A stretch of DNA of 64,000 bases, from positions 1-64,000 of the forward strand of contig WTXI01000190.1 of NCBI GenBank assembly GCA_022376515.1. Direction: 5' to 3'. The position numbers were made by a program, and so were the translations under genes. Position 1 is the first letter of the stretch, and the number at the start of each line of letters is the position of its first letter. This DNA is from Lactifluus volemus. Its lineage: Eukaryota > Basidiomycota > Agaricomycetes > Russulales > Russulaceae. A model generated the notes under the pieces. It was not told where the DNA came from and made no database searches. It saw nothing but the letters and a program-made list of their open reading frames with translations. This document shows positions 22,657-34,749 of this stretch, piece after piece.

Positions 22657-25632
22657 GGACTGGGACCTCTGGCATTAATGCCTCTGTCACCAACACCTTG
22701 CTGGGGTCAAGAAGCTGCTCTCAGGTAACCTGGTGACTGGATTCAAGCTTGATTCTCAAGCTGATCCTGATCCAGTGTGTGAAGCCTGTAAAGCTGGCAA
22801 GATGCACTCAGATCCGTTCCCTCCATCTACGTCTAGAGCATCTAGACCCCTCCAACTCGTCCACAGTGATCTCCATGGGCCTGTGAAGGTGTCTACTCAT
22901 TAGGGATTTTGCTACTGGGTTGCTTTCATTGATGACTTCTCTCACTTTAAGGCTGTCTATCTGTTGAAGCGCAAATCTGAGACATTCTCTGCCTTCAAAC
23001 AGTTCAAGGCATGGGCAGAGAATGTCACAGGACAGAGGATTGGGACGCTTAGAGATGACAAGGGAGGAGAGTACATGTCTAAGGAGTTTCACAACTTCTG
23101 CATTGATCATGGCATCCAGAGGCAGCACACAGCTAGGAATTGTCCACAGCAGAATGGGGTCGCTGAGAGGGCTAATAGGACGATGGAGGAGGGCATTATC
23201 TGTATGCTTCATGAGTCTGGCATGCCACCATCTTTCTGGGGAGAGGCCTTGGCTTCATTCATTCATATCAGCAACAGGATCACCACTTCTACTCTCTCTG
23301 ATTCTACACCTCACCAGGCATTCCTTGGGTCTAAGCCAGATGTCTCTAGGCTCCGAGTTTGGGGCTGCAATGCTTATGTTCTCATTCAGAGGGACAAGCG
23401 TCCACTTGGCAGCCTTGGAGTGCACATGGAGAAGTCTGTCTTCATTGGATACCCTGATGGCTACAAGGCATGGAAGTTCTACAATCCAGTGACCAAGAAG
23501 GTGATCATCTCAGAGAGAGCTGACTTTGATGAACGCTTTTTCATGCTTCAGAAGCATTCTACTCCTTTCATCCCACCCTCTCGCCTCAATTCCCTTCTGG
23601 AGGCTCCTACCCCTCTTGTTGCGCTTCCTGAGCTGCTCCCTGACGCCCCTAGTGATTCTGAGCTCTCACAGATGCCAGCTCATGGGGGAGATGCGTCTAC
23701 TTCATCTGATCTGCCTTCAGTTCGCCCTCAGACACCTCCATCTGCTCCCTTCTACACTGCTGAGCCAGACTCCGATCCTTCACCTTCCTCATTACACCAT
23801 CCATCTCCTAGCACTCCTTTCTCGTCCATCTCACTTCCAATCAGTCCATCTCCCTCACCAGCACCTTCAGACACTCTTCCCTCACGCCCTCAGCGCCTCA
23901 GACGTCCTAGGGAGGAGTGGTTAGCTGAGCAATGGACAGTCCCACAGCGCTACAGACAGCACAGAGAGCCTACTCCGACCATTCCATCCAGTGATGAAGA
24001 GGAGGAATCATCTGATGATCCCCTTGACCTCCTGAACGCCCATGGAGCCTCTGTAGCTGAACCCCCTTCCTATAAGCTCTCTCAGCGACGCTCTGATGCA
24101 GATCTGTGGCACAAGGCTTGTGAAGAAGAGATGGAAGCCCACAGCGTCAATGGCACTTGGGAAGTTGTCAAATTGCCCCCTGGGAAGCGTGCAATAGGCT
24201 CCAGATGGTTCTTCAAGGTCAAGTACAATGCTGATGGCTCCCTTGAACGCTACAAGGCGAGATTGGTCGCAAAAGGCTACTCCCAGCGCCCTGGCTTTGA
24301 CTTCAAGGAGACATTTGCTCCTACTGTTCGCTATTCCACCATCAGAATCATCCTTGCCATTGCTGCTTTGGAGGACCTTGAGCTCCGTTCTGTGGACATC
24401 TCTCATGCTTATCTGAATGGCACTCTTGAGGAGGAGATCTACATGCAGCAGCCTGAGGGATTTGAGGTTGGTGGACCAGACCATGTGTGTAGGTTGAGGA
24501 AGTCATTGTATGGGTTGAAGCAAGCTGGTTGAGTTTGGAACCAGACCCTCTACTCTGTGCTCAAGTCTATGGGCTTCCAACACGTCCAGTCTGACCATGG
24601 ACTGTATATCTACCTCAGAGGTGATGTGCACATCCTAATGCCTGTCTTTGTGGATGATATCACCCTGGCTTGCAAAGATGGTGCCCAGATTGACTCAGTC
24701 ATTCAGGAGCTGTCTTCTCACTTCAAACTCCGTGATCTTGGAGCCACTACTCAACTCCTGGGCATGGAGATTCACAGAGACCGCTCCAAACATTCCCTTT
24801 CCCTCTCTCAGAGCCAGTTCATTGCCAACCTCCTCCAGGAGCATGGTCTGCATGATTGTAAGCCTGTCTCCACTCCTCTCAACCCTGGATCATGCCTTTC
24901 CACCTCCATTTCCCCTCAGAGTGATGCAGAAGCTGCTGAGATGCGGCAACTTCCCTATATCTCCATTGTTGGGTCCCTCATGTATCTGGCTGTCACCACA
25001 AGGCCAGACATTGCCTACTCTGCCGGAGTTCTTGTCAGATTCAACTCCAATCCTGGTCTTCAGCACTGGCAAGCAGTTAAGCATGTTTTGCGCTATCTCA
25101 AGGGCACAATGGACTACAAGCTTGTCAGACGTATCAGCCTTCTGACTGCCCAGAGCCCTTTATCACTTACTCTAATTTGGACCATGGAGGCAATCCTGAC
25201 AATGGGAAGTCCACTGGAGGGTTTGTGGTCAAGATTGGCACTGGTGCAATCTCCTGGAGCTCTAAGCTTCAGCCACTTGTTGCTCTGTCCACCACTGAAG
25301 CAGAGCACATTGCTGCTGTTGAGGCTGGAAAGGAGATCCTTTGGATGCATCAGTTCATGGGGGAGCTTGGATACTTGATCTCTGGACCATCATTGCTCAG
25401 GATGGACAATCAGAGCGCCATTGCTATGAGCAAGAACCCAGAGCATCACAGCAAGATGAAGCATCTTGCTCTTTGCTTATTTTGGTTGAGAGATGCTGTT
25501 CAGGATGGATTTATTACACCTATATTTGTTTCTACTTCTGACATGGCTGCTGATATCTTCACAAAGGCCTTAGACTGCTTCAAAGTACATAGGTGCATTT
25601 CAATGCTTGGATTGACTTCTGATTTACATTAG
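22657..25632 (+). pseudogene. Ty1/copia pol: integrase, reverse transcriptase, RNase H; 5'-truncated
   Basis: Integrase remnants appear first (CEACKAGKM, then VHSDLHGP, LRDDKGGEY and QNGVAERANR, the D-D-E signature). The reverse transcriptase follows (GTWEVVKLPPGKRAIGSRW, YKARLVAKGYSQ, SLYGLKQAG, FVDDITLAC) and then RNase H (STGGFVV, ALSTTEAEHIA, MDNQSAIAMSKNPEHHSKMK). Gag and protease are missing. Breaks: TAG near 22901, TGA at 24530-24532 where Arg CGA would fit (after GLKQAG), and a one-base frameshift near 25127. The frame order integrase-RT-RNase H defines copia. Dead copy. Confidence 0.85.
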
Positions 25633-25657
25633 AACCTGTTGTACTGACATGGGGGAG

Positions 25658-25838
25658 TGTTATTTGGGCTACTGTAGTGTCAGCTCAACGGTTCTGTGAC
25701 TGTTTGCCTTCTTTATTTAGTAAATGCTTAGTCAGGTTTGCCTTTACTGCAGTGGATGGAGTTTTGGGGCCTTCAATCTCATTCTCTCCACTGCAGTCCC
25801 CTTGGTCCTCTGTGACTCAAGGGCCCTTCACTGTTCCA
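25658..25838 (+). mobile_element. Copia 3' LTR (181 bp) with adjacent polypurine tract
   Basis: Starts TGTTATTTGGGC right after a polypurine tract (gggggag, 25651-25657) and ends ACTGTTCCA. The same 181 bp unit occurs reversed at 26296-26476 and, interrupted, at 21913-22656. Confidence 0.85.
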
Positions 25839-26295
25839 GTCAAAACAAAGCTTAAGTTAATAACACATAATTGCTGATTAGGTGTTTGTTGGATGACTGC
25901 TCCCTCCCACCTTCATCTGTGCCTTATTCAGTAGCACAGCCTTTCTTCTTGTTCTCTGGCCCTTGTCTCAATTGGGTTGCTTTTGGGATGCTACATCCTC
26001 TTTTCTCTGTGCTTGCACTTTATCTCACTAGGTGTGGGTTTCAGTCAAGGGTCAAGCCCATGACAGTGGCAGTTTTCACAGTGTCAGGGTTGTGGGATCC
26101 TCTTGTCTGATATGAGATGCAAGTCTGCTCCCACCTAGACACCCTTCTCTCCTTGTCTCTTACTTGCACTCTGTCAGGTCAGTGCCATCTTTTAACCTTT
26201 CTCTCTCACTGTGTGTTTCTTAACTTGCTTTGCTACCTTAGCAGTCACCCACAATGTACATTTTTTTGTTACTTACTATGCCCATTTGTTTAGAC
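25839..26295. other. No supported gene
   Basis: Pyrimidine-rich spacer between two copia LTRs of opposite orientation. Confidence 0.4.
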
Positions 26296-26476
26296 TGGAA
26301 CTGTGAAGGGCCCATGAGTCACAGAGGACCAAGGGGACTGCAGTGGAGAGAATAAGACTGAAAGCCCCAAAACTCCATCCACTGCAGTAAAGGCAAACCT
26401 GACTAAGCATATACTAAATAAAGAAGGCAAACAGTCACAGAACTGTTGGGCTGACACTACAGTAGCCCAAATAACA
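26296..26476 (-). mobile_element. Second inverted copia LTR (181 bp)
   Basis: On plus it runs tggaactgtgaagggcccat to cccaaataaca, full length. Flanks (tagac / ccatt) do not match, so it is not a clean solo insertion. Confidence 0.8.
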
Positions 26477-26684
26477 CCATTCCCCTTCTTTCTGTCTTGC
26501 TTTTGGCTTCTTTTGTCCTGTGTTTCACCTCATTAGCAGTTACCCACAATCCATGTTTTTTGTTTTTTTATCAATTTCATCTTTGACCATCTTGTGATTC
26601 ACTCTAGATGCCTGATAATGAGAGCATCACATCACATACCCAAGAATTGCTAATATTACAGTTGGAAGGTACCATCTCTCCTGC

Positions 26685-27113
26685 TCAGAATGTTAGAAGG
26701 GTTTCAATCACCACAGCATTCATACAAGCATGTGACCAGATTGTTGTAGACTTTAGTAAGACAAGGTGTTCAGAGGAGAAGTGGTGCTTAGGATCCTTTG
26801 GCAAGCAGATGATGAGCATGAACAGCTGGGATTTGTAGAATGTAATCATATCCACTGTTCTGTCATCACTTACATTGATTCCCTCAAAGATATTAGGCAG
26901 GAAAGCCATCAGGTGGTCAGAGATACAGTTCAATAACATCCTCTGAGGGTTCCCAACCAGAGAGTGACAGGTTGATGACAGCAATAATGAGAAGTGAAGT
27001 TCAGCATAGTTGGCAAAAATGATATCACAAGAAAGATAACAACTTGGATGACTAGTGATGGACATAGATAACCCATGGGCTTTTTGATAGGTACTTATAC
27101 CCATACCTACCAA
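26685..27113 (-). other. Possible coding fragment, unknown
   Basis: A 142-codon minus frame with ordinary protein composition (LSSTCHSLVGNPQRMLL, LIICLPKDPKHHFSSEH). I recognise no family and see no splice partners. It could be an exon remnant of a multi-copy fungal protein. Confidence 0.3.
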
Positions 27114-29128
27114 AAACCCATATCTCAGACACAGGTATGGGTTCCCACAGATAAACTTGCAGGTATCTGGAAAAACTATTGCAGCTAAGTCTAATGTTAT
27201 ACCACTCTGGTCCTTATTTAGTTACCAGTATCTGTATAAGTACTTGGGGTCATGAATCTTGATTAATCTAATCTCTTTCTTTTAAGGTAGGTGTCATGAG
27301 GATGCAACACCTTTATGTAAGCTGGCTAACCCTAGAGGTAGGTCACATGACCAGTGCCAAATTTTGAGAGACTTAGCATTTGGAAATTTAGAAGGACACA
27401 TAACATTACTATATTATAACATGTATATACACCCATAAGGTCTCTAAATGCCCTTTTTTACAGCTGTCACCATCTTAGGTGGCAGTGTTCAATGTCCATG
27501 ATACCTCTTGTTCACCTAAGCTGCTTGTGAACCTGGCAATCCTTCCTAATAGGTGCTAATGAAATGCATGGAACAATTTGCATATCTAAAAACACATCCA
27601 GTAGTAAGAAAGATAAAAAAGATTGTAAGAACTTACCATTGAATCTGCTTCAATGTAAGGTAGGCTCAGTGGCTGGGCTTGAAATCTATCATCTTCAACT
27701 TTGCGCCTGCCCTCAACAACCTTGGCTCAATTTGAACAACTTGTTTTTGTCATCACACGCTCATCCCCAACTCTTTCCAATCGCTTCGACATTGTCCAAC
27801 ATTGACATCCTTTAGCCAATTCCAACTCCCCAAGCAACACCTCAAACCCATTCATCTGTACATATCAGATATTGCCCACTTTTTGGGCCTCTACCATACC
27901 TCCTTTGGACTTTTTACTGCTAGCCTTTAACCCTCTTCTTAATCTCTTTTAGATCTTTCTTTATGACTGGTGCTATGAGACAATGTCTTAGACTCATTTC
28001 CAACTCTACCACCACCCTCATCTACCCCTTTTTGGACTACCAAGTGTTAATGCACAAGGCCCAAGCCCATTGGGGGTGTTGTCTGACGCAGCATCCTTAC
28101 AGCCAAGACCTTACATGCCTTTATCACCTTATCATTTTCTAGCTTTTCTTTAAATTTTTGCATCTCCCTCTTGTTTCAGAAAGTGGTGTCTTGAGCTCGC
28201 TATTCATACTTACTCCTTTTGTGACCCTCAGACATTTATCATAGATCTACTGTTAAAGTAGATAAAAGGGCCTTGCTCAATGGCCTGTAAGAGCATCCAA
28301 TAGATTCCCCATCGATTTGGATCACAACCATCTGCTAAGATAACAAGTCTATTCTGTCTTGCTCATCTCCCATCATCTACTCTTTTCATCTCTCTACATC
28401 TCAATGCCATGTTCTCACTATCAAATGCCTCGTGTCCCCCTTTCCCAAACTGTGCTGAGCATTCCTGTTCGACTCAGCACGCATCTCTTCTCGTAGCCTT
28501 AAATGGCCCTTCTTCTAATTCCGAACTCACCTGGGCACTCAGGTGCTCGTACATTAAGGAGACATCATCAAGACAATTAATGACAAGGCACTTCATCTCT
28601 TTGATGGTTGCTGCGTGGCTCACCTTTTAAAATCAGAATTTCAATGCATTTCAGAATTGCTTAATAAAATTGAGCTCATAATGGTATTTGGGTAAAAGTC
28701 ACAGATGTGCTCATGAGACTCAATAAGTTTCTCTAGAAGGAACTTCTGTGTGATAAAATCTGGCTAGGTAAAAAAGAAATGGCAGCCAGCAGCAATCAGT
28801 GTGTCCTGGGGGGTAATTGATGCCATAGCACTGGGCATTAAGCCTCTCAGGTCCTTCTGGCCAGAGCCCCCACTCTTGAATAATGATTACTATGCCTTTA
28901 AATCACCCTGGCATGGTGAGGTGGTTATTAAAAAAGTAAAACAGCTGTAAATCACTATTGAGCAACACATCAGGGCACATCTGTGGTCCATATAAATAGT
29001 GGGTCTAGCTACATTTAGACCCTAGAGAATCAATGAGTAATATACACGGAGATAAAGAGGGGATGCACCTTTCACCATGTGGCAAGCTGATATTGTATCT
29101 GAAGCATGCTTCTGATAAGAAGGTACAT
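27114..29128. other. Gene-poor decayed sequence
   Basis: AT-rich, many stops in all frames. A plus CT-rich stretch at 27700-28550 gives short Ser/Pro/Leu-rich frames without domains. Nothing else supported. Confidence 0.4.
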
Positions 29129-29130
29129 TA

Positions 29131-29331
29131 GGGTGTTTCACAGTAGCCATTATTTAGCTCATTAATTTGGCTATTCTCATGATTTCCACCAGTTTTCTTT
29201 ACTTTTTTCCTTTATTCCTATCTTTCTATTGCCATCATTGATGATAATCAAAGAAAAAGATGAGAAAAACTGGTGGGAATCATGAGAATGGCCAAATTAA
29301 TGAGCTAAATAATGGCTACTGTGAATAACCC
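29131..29331. mobile_element. MITE (201 bp) with TA target duplication
   Basis: Termini GGGTGTTTCACAGTAGCC and GGCTACTGTGAATAACCC flanked by TA (29129-29130, 29332-29333). Arms of over 60 bp are near-perfect inverted repeats. Fits a Tc1/mariner-derived MITE. Confidence 0.8.
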
Positions 29332-29333
29332 TA

Positions 29334-30405
29334 TTGTTAAAGATAAACAAGCCCTGGGCCTGTCTATTTAACATGTGATTAAAGAGATTAATGGCCCAAT
29401 TGACCTGTTTAAGGAGGTAGTTCAAGTTGAACTAACCATCACACTGCTTGCCTGGTCTGAAGATTATGCAAGCCTCACTGTCAAGTAAAGTTAGTATGAT
29501 GTGAGAAGAGAGAGAGGAATGACACATCTCACTTCATCACAAAGGGGACCTCACTCTGTAGTTAAGATGAATTACCTGTCCCCCTTGGGTCTTAAGGTCC
29601 CATTTGTATTGCCATGGCTCTAATGATTCTGTCTTATATCATTTTAAAAGAATATTGACTTATCATGTGTGACAAAAATAAGGCATGTGAGTTACTAGGT
29701 GAATGGGAGTGGTCACATAGTTGAAAGTGGAAGAGAAAGGAGCTTTCTATTCTTATTGATATGGAAATATGACTTGTATTCCCCCCATTACATAACAAAT
29801 GCATGCTAATATTTCACAATTTCATCCTTAGTTGAAAATAACCCCATGCCCATATTCACATGCCCTTACATCTGTTGGACTTTCTTGACATGCTCCTTAT
29901 CTGACAGTATTGCCCAATAAGATTCTTTAGTCTGAAATCCATGATCTACCTATCTGAAGATACCACCTGCTGTATACTAAGTAACAGAGTAGTGTGTAGA
30001 GTTTTCAGAAATAGAAACATTTGAATGGCTGATTACTGCTAAGGGGATGAGAATTGTTGACCCAGGAAAGAACTCAATAACCAGACCACATTTCTAGAGA
30101 ACAAGGTGGCTACCTTCTTTTGGGTTATTCATAGCTGTCTGCAGAAAAGATAGAACAGATGTCAAATGAAAGGTTGACAAAGTTAGCATGTTGAACACTG
30201 TAAGTTTAAGGGCCAAAATTGATTATCATTAATGCCCAGACACTGTTGTGAAAGTTTCAGTAAAGTTAATAATCATGGTTTAGAAGATAGTTAAGATGGT
30301 TAACATAGTACTGATGTAGCCTTTGGCATCTATGTGAAAAACACTTCTATGGCATATTTAGTTATATGATAATAAACGTAATTCTATATGCACTTACCCA
30401 AAGCA
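29334..30405. other. No supported gene
   Basis: AT-rich; only short frames. Confidence 0.4.
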
Positions 30406-30516
30406 CATCAGAAAAACCTATCTGGCCTCAAAGTGTATTATATGCTTTTTAAAGCTTACTTGAGTGTCTTATTAATAGTGGTAAGTAGATCAGGCCAGAT
30501 GGGCTTTTCTAATAAG
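30406..30516. repeat. Truncated foldback MITE
   Basis: catcagaaaaacctatctggcc up to gtggtaagtaga matches the left arm of 19499-19670, then jumps to a short terminal piece (tcaggccagatgggc). The right arm is mostly deleted. Confidence 0.65.
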
Positions 30517-31109
30517 GACCTTTTTTATACTGTTACCAGAAATAAGGTTTGATAAATTAGTGGCATTGGTTATATTGTAGAAGAGGTTCTCAGATTTCTA
30601 GTGGGCATCATCATGTTAGAGGGGTAAACATCAATAAATATTAAGACATATAGCTTGGCCACTGCTATGAGATATTTCTATCAACATTGTCTGAAAGTCC
30701 TCTTGCCAATTCTTCAAGACCTTCAGAAACTTGCACTTTGATTACACAGCCTCAATGTTTCATGAAATGTCCTTATTGATGCTATCTCAAGACTTGTCAG
30801 TTAGCTACCCTGCCAAAACAGCAATGACATGTTTTAGTTTGTCTAGAATTGAGGTAGATGTTCTGTCTTATAAGTCAGCCTGAATAGTAAACAGTAAATG
30901 AAATCAACATATATGCTATCTCATAAGATTAGCTAGAAACAGGACCTTAACTTTTCTCCCACTAGCTTATTTAAGGCCCAAAGCTTTTTCAAATATAGCT
31001 CTCTAAGGCCAATATACCTAGTAAACAACATGTTCATTGCATTAATGGAAAGGTCAATTTTCATGGGGTTAAAGGACACAATATATTTGTCAAGAGCTCT
31101 CTTTACCCT

Positions 31110-31375
31110 GTATCAGGAAAACCCATCTGGCCTTAAAGTATATTAGATGCTTCTTAAAGCTTCTTTAAGTGTTTTATTGACAGTAGTAAGTAAAAGAATC
31201 TAATTACCAATGTCAATAAGACACTTAAGTAAGCTCTAAGGAGCATCTAATTCACTTTAAGGCCAGATGGGTTTTCCTGATGTAAAAGGATCTACTTACC
31301 ACTGTTAATAAGACACTTAAGGAAGCTTTAAGGAGTATCTAATATACTTTAAGGCCAGATGGGTTTTTCTGATGT
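31110..31375. repeat. Foldback MITE copy plus an extra half-unit
   Basis: 31110-31281 is a diverged full hairpin of the 19499 family. 31282-31375 repeats a right arm in tandem (aaggatctacttaccactg ... gatgggtttttctgatg). The family shows at least three states here: full, truncated and arm-duplicated. Confidence 0.7.
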
Positions 31376-31694
31376 GTGTACATTCACTTTTTGATGCTTG
31401 GCCCATTTCTTGTGTGACTGGTTCTTCTTGCAGAATGTTACTTTGGAAACTTCACCCACTAGCACATAGACAGCCATTGGTTGGCTAGTAAAGGGTATGG
31501 GTGAGAGGGTGTAGGGCAGAGGCAAGGTTGGAGACAAAGGTAGAGATAAAGGTAGAGATAATATGGAAAAGAACAGAGAAGAGTTCATGTCAGGTAGTTT
31601 ATCAGCTTCTTTAGCTATAGCAATGCCCATGAGAGTTTTGAAGTCAAAGGTCAGGTTGGTAGAGATTGTCCAGGAGGAGATCATAGCTTCAGAG

Positions 31695-32630
31695 TGTTAC
31701 GGTTATGCGGGCCGCCCGGCCCATTTCTTACTGTTTCCCGTCTGATTTTCGACTTGTGTTGTGACCTAGGATCCCTTCCCTTGGCCAGCCCCTTCTGTTC
31801 CGCTTCTAGAGGCTGTGCGTTGCCGTTTTGGACGTGTATTTGACTCAGGGATCATGACTCAAATCTTGAGTCAGCGTTCTTGACTCAGATCTTGAGTCAG
31901 ACGCACTGAGTCAGTTCTTGAGTCATCAGAACTGACTCAGGTCCTTAGTCAATAGTCTTGACTTCGCTACTGTACTGTGACCTTTGTAGGATAGTTGGCT
32001 GGCCCTCTGTACGCATAAATAGGGCCCTGTAGACGAGCTAAAGCCCCAGCTTCAGCTTCGTCTAGAATCGCAGTTCATTGTCTCCTGCTCACACTCGCAT
32101 AGCACCTTCTCCCTCTACTTGTTCATCCCCCTCTTCGTACCTTGATCCAGGTACTTCGCGCCACGATCAGACATCTGTGAACTTGTTCCATTTCCTTGTA
32201 ACAAGTTCCCAGACGCCTGAACCCTAATACGAACGCGCTGTGAGAAGTAGTCTCACTTCTCACCCCGCGTCCGCGTCACAAATCTTAGTTCAACCTCACA
32301 CGAGTGTCCTTGGAAGGCGAGACCCCCTTGCATTCCAAATACACTCGCGCCCGTGTCGCGGTTGAACCTACACATCGTCATTAACCCATCTGCCACCGTC
32401 TATCCTCTTTAGGAACGGTAACTCCGACCATCGCGTGCGCCGGCCCGCATTAACCGCCTCACGCGATACGAACCCCGAGAGTTCGCACAGTCAAGTCTAC
32501 TCCTCGTTGGACCTTGCCTGCGCGTTCTAGAATCGACTATTTGGTGTTGCTAGTCTTGTCCGACTCGCCACAGCAAATAGCCAATCAAAACGAAGCTCAC
32601 TTCGAGCCACGGTCCCTGCGAACCGTGACA
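31695..32630 (+). repeat. Gypsy-1 5' LTR (936 bp)
   Basis: TGTTACGG ... CCGTGACA. Contains repeated TGACTCA/TGAGTCA-type motifs at about 31851-31937 (AP-1/Gcn4-like sites; possible stress-responsive control, inference) and a TATA-like cataaatag near 32015, with predicted transcription start about 30 bp on. Confidence 0.95.
31848..31940. promoter_or_regulatory. Cluster of TGACTC/GAGTCA motifs in the LTR U3
   Basis: At least six copies of tgactca, tgagtca or close variants within 95 bp, upstream of the TATA-like box. TGACTCA is the bZIP (Gcn4/AP-1) consensus. The cluster is preserved in the old LTR copies at 17664 and 58920, suggesting functional constraint while active. Confidence 0.5.
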
Positions 32631-32631
32631 T

Positions 32632-32642
32632 AAGCTGAAGCT
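32632..32642 (+). promoter_or_regulatory. Primer-binding site of self-priming type
   Basis: AAGCTGAAGCT, one base after the LTR, is the exact complement of AGCTTCAGCTT at 32048-32058, which lies about 30 bp after the TATA-like box, at the expected mRNA 5' end. No TGG (tRNA 3' CCA complement) follows the LTR. This matches Tf1/sushi-type self-priming. Confidence 0.65.
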
Positions 32643-32843
32643 CCTACCCCTCCACTTCTTCATCATAAGAAGTGTACCCCGAACGAACCAGACCGTTGCC
32701 CACTTTCTTTTCAGGCCGAGAAAGTGTGTGCCAGAGTGCACAGGAATTTTTCGTTCCTCTTGCTAGAGTGAACAACTTATAGGCTACTGAGACCGCTCCT
32801 CTTGCAAAGAGTGGGCGATTGATCGACAAAACGGCTTCCATAA

Positions 32844-34749
32844 CTGTTGGTTGGACCTCAGAAAAGGGAAGCTCTCCAGAGTCGAGACCAGAGACGCACC
32901 AGACCTCCCAGACCACGTAGTTGGGCACGCTTTTGGATAGAACGTCAAGAAAACCCCAAGCAAAGTGCCTATTGGGCTTTTGACAAAGGAGATCCACACG
33001 GGCCCATCGAGTTTATCAACCAGAAGTGGTATCACGTCGAGTGGTTTGATAAACAACAGACTTACGCGACAGAGATAGGGAGATACATCACAGACGACGA
33101 CATCGCACGATTTGAACTCGGCTGGTGGAAACCAAGTGATCCACAGCACCCAGACTATCCAGTACACGCACTGTCCTTGACACCGGCAGGCTCAGGATCT
33201 GGAAGTACCCCAGAACGACCCGAAGCACTTTCACCTAGTGGACAATTATTTGAACCGGTCTATCAAGCCGCACAACCTCCTTTGACCAGTGTTCCCCCTG
33301 GAATTCATCAGCAGCTTGAACCAACCTCGACGTTGCAAGTGCCCCCAGTACAAAAACAAATGGAGTCGCCATACTCCGACATCAGTGTGTCGATGGTGAC
33401 AGACCCAACCACTGGAATGTTGGTAGATCCCACCATGTTTCCAGCCGCTCTCTCCCCCTCTCCACAACCTCATCCTAGTGTGCCTAGTGGTAGTGCGTTC
33501 ATCAGGTCAGCTGCGGTCAGCACTGCCATTACCGCACCAACAGCACTAGCTGGCATCACAGGATTCAGCTCCTCTGGGCAACCTGGAGGAGGACCTCCGG
33601 CTGGGGTACAGCCGGGAGGAAGTGGAAGCGGTGGTGGAGGTGGCGGTGGAGGCGGAGGTGGAGGTGGAGGTGGAGGTGGAGGCGGAGGCGGAGGAGGAGG
33701 AGCTCCCCCTCCGGGAGGACAAGTGGCAGGTGGTCAACCACACCACCCTTCAGGCCTCTATGGCACGATCCCTGAAATCTTCAATGGGGATCGTGATGAC
33801 CTCGCACGTTTCCGTCGCGCCTTCTCGGTCTTTTGGGAAATGAACCGGGACCACCCCTCCATAAGCAACCCTTACATGCGGGTCCTCACCTGTATAGGAA
33901 GGATCCGAGGCAAAGCAGTCGACCAATGGGTCGATGGGATCATCCAGCCTCTCATGAATGGAGTGGCGATGTGGCGACAGCATCCGCACCACCTCCTAGC
34001 CACTGATCCAAACGATGAAATGGTTTGGACAAACTTCGACAACGCATTCAGGACACAGTTCGAAAACACTGTGGCCAGAGAGGAGGCATTGGGAGCCTGC
34101 TCACCCTGGAGATGCAGGGGGAGGACCTCAAAACGTACATCAATAACTTCAACACACTAATCGCTCTCGCCAAGTGGGGTCCAAACGAGCAAGGAACCCT
34201 CCTTCGGTTCAAGGATGGGCTGAAGCGAGCCCTCCGCGAGAAGATCATTGATTTTGAACCCACCTTGCCCGATACCCTGGCAGGATGGCAGGCAGCGGCC
34301 CTGAGGCGTCAAGGGAGGTGGATCGAAGCCAGAGCCACCTCTGGAGACAGGCCCGGCCAGGACTTCCGCCGACGCCTTGCTGCGGCCTTGGGAAGGTACC
34401 AGCCGGGCAAACAAGTGAAGCCACGGCCCTCAGACGCCATGGATGTGGACGCCATTCGCACAGGGGGACCTACCCCTGAAGAAAAGAAGAAGCTGCGGGC
34501 GGAAGGACGTTGTTTCTTCTGCCGCCGCAGGGCCACATGAGTAGCTCATGCCCTGAGAAGAAAAAGAGCCAGCACAAGGACAGCAAGCCTGCACAGCGCC
34601 CCGCCGCAGTGCGGGCTGTCGAAGAAGAAAGAAAGGAAATCACCCGCGACCAGCTTATGGACGGACTTATGAAGTTGTCTGACGACGACAAGGAACGCTT
34701 TATCAAGGATATGGTTGACTCCACCGACTCTGCGCCCCAGGATTTTTGA
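32844..34749 (+). pseudogene. Gypsy-1 gag: capsid and zinc knuckle, two frame breaks
   Basis: Gag forms the particle and packages RNA. Open from 32844; no ATG before 33360, so the start is unclear (AYWAFDKGDPHGP and following look coding). A Pro/Ser-rich part and a glycine tract precede the capsid-like region (RFRRAFSVFWEMNRDH, LEMQGEDLKTYINNFN). Frame breaks: about 34080-34095 (before LLTLEMQG) and about 34530-34537, inside the zinc knuckle (CFFC | GHMSSSC, a CX2CX4HX4C once rejoined). Ends TGA at 34747-34749, overlapping the protease frame. Confidence 0.8.
33620..33706 (+). repeat. (GGNGGN)n tract encoding ~28 glycines in gag
   Basis: Uninterrupted ggtgga/ggcgga repeats between the Pro/Ser-rich region and the capsid domain; the shifted frame reads Val/Glu/Ala. 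A likely length-variable linker. Confidence 0.85.

Noticed and set aside
24008..24484. 158-codon minus ORF in copia
   Set aside because: Antisense shadow of the copia reverse transcriptase frame.
26296..26476. Solo copia LTR with target duplication
   Set aside because: Flanking five bases differ (tagac / ccatt), so a clean solo insertion is not supported.
33622..33843. Val/Glu-rich plus ORF
   Set aside because: Shifted frame of the glycine tract in gag.
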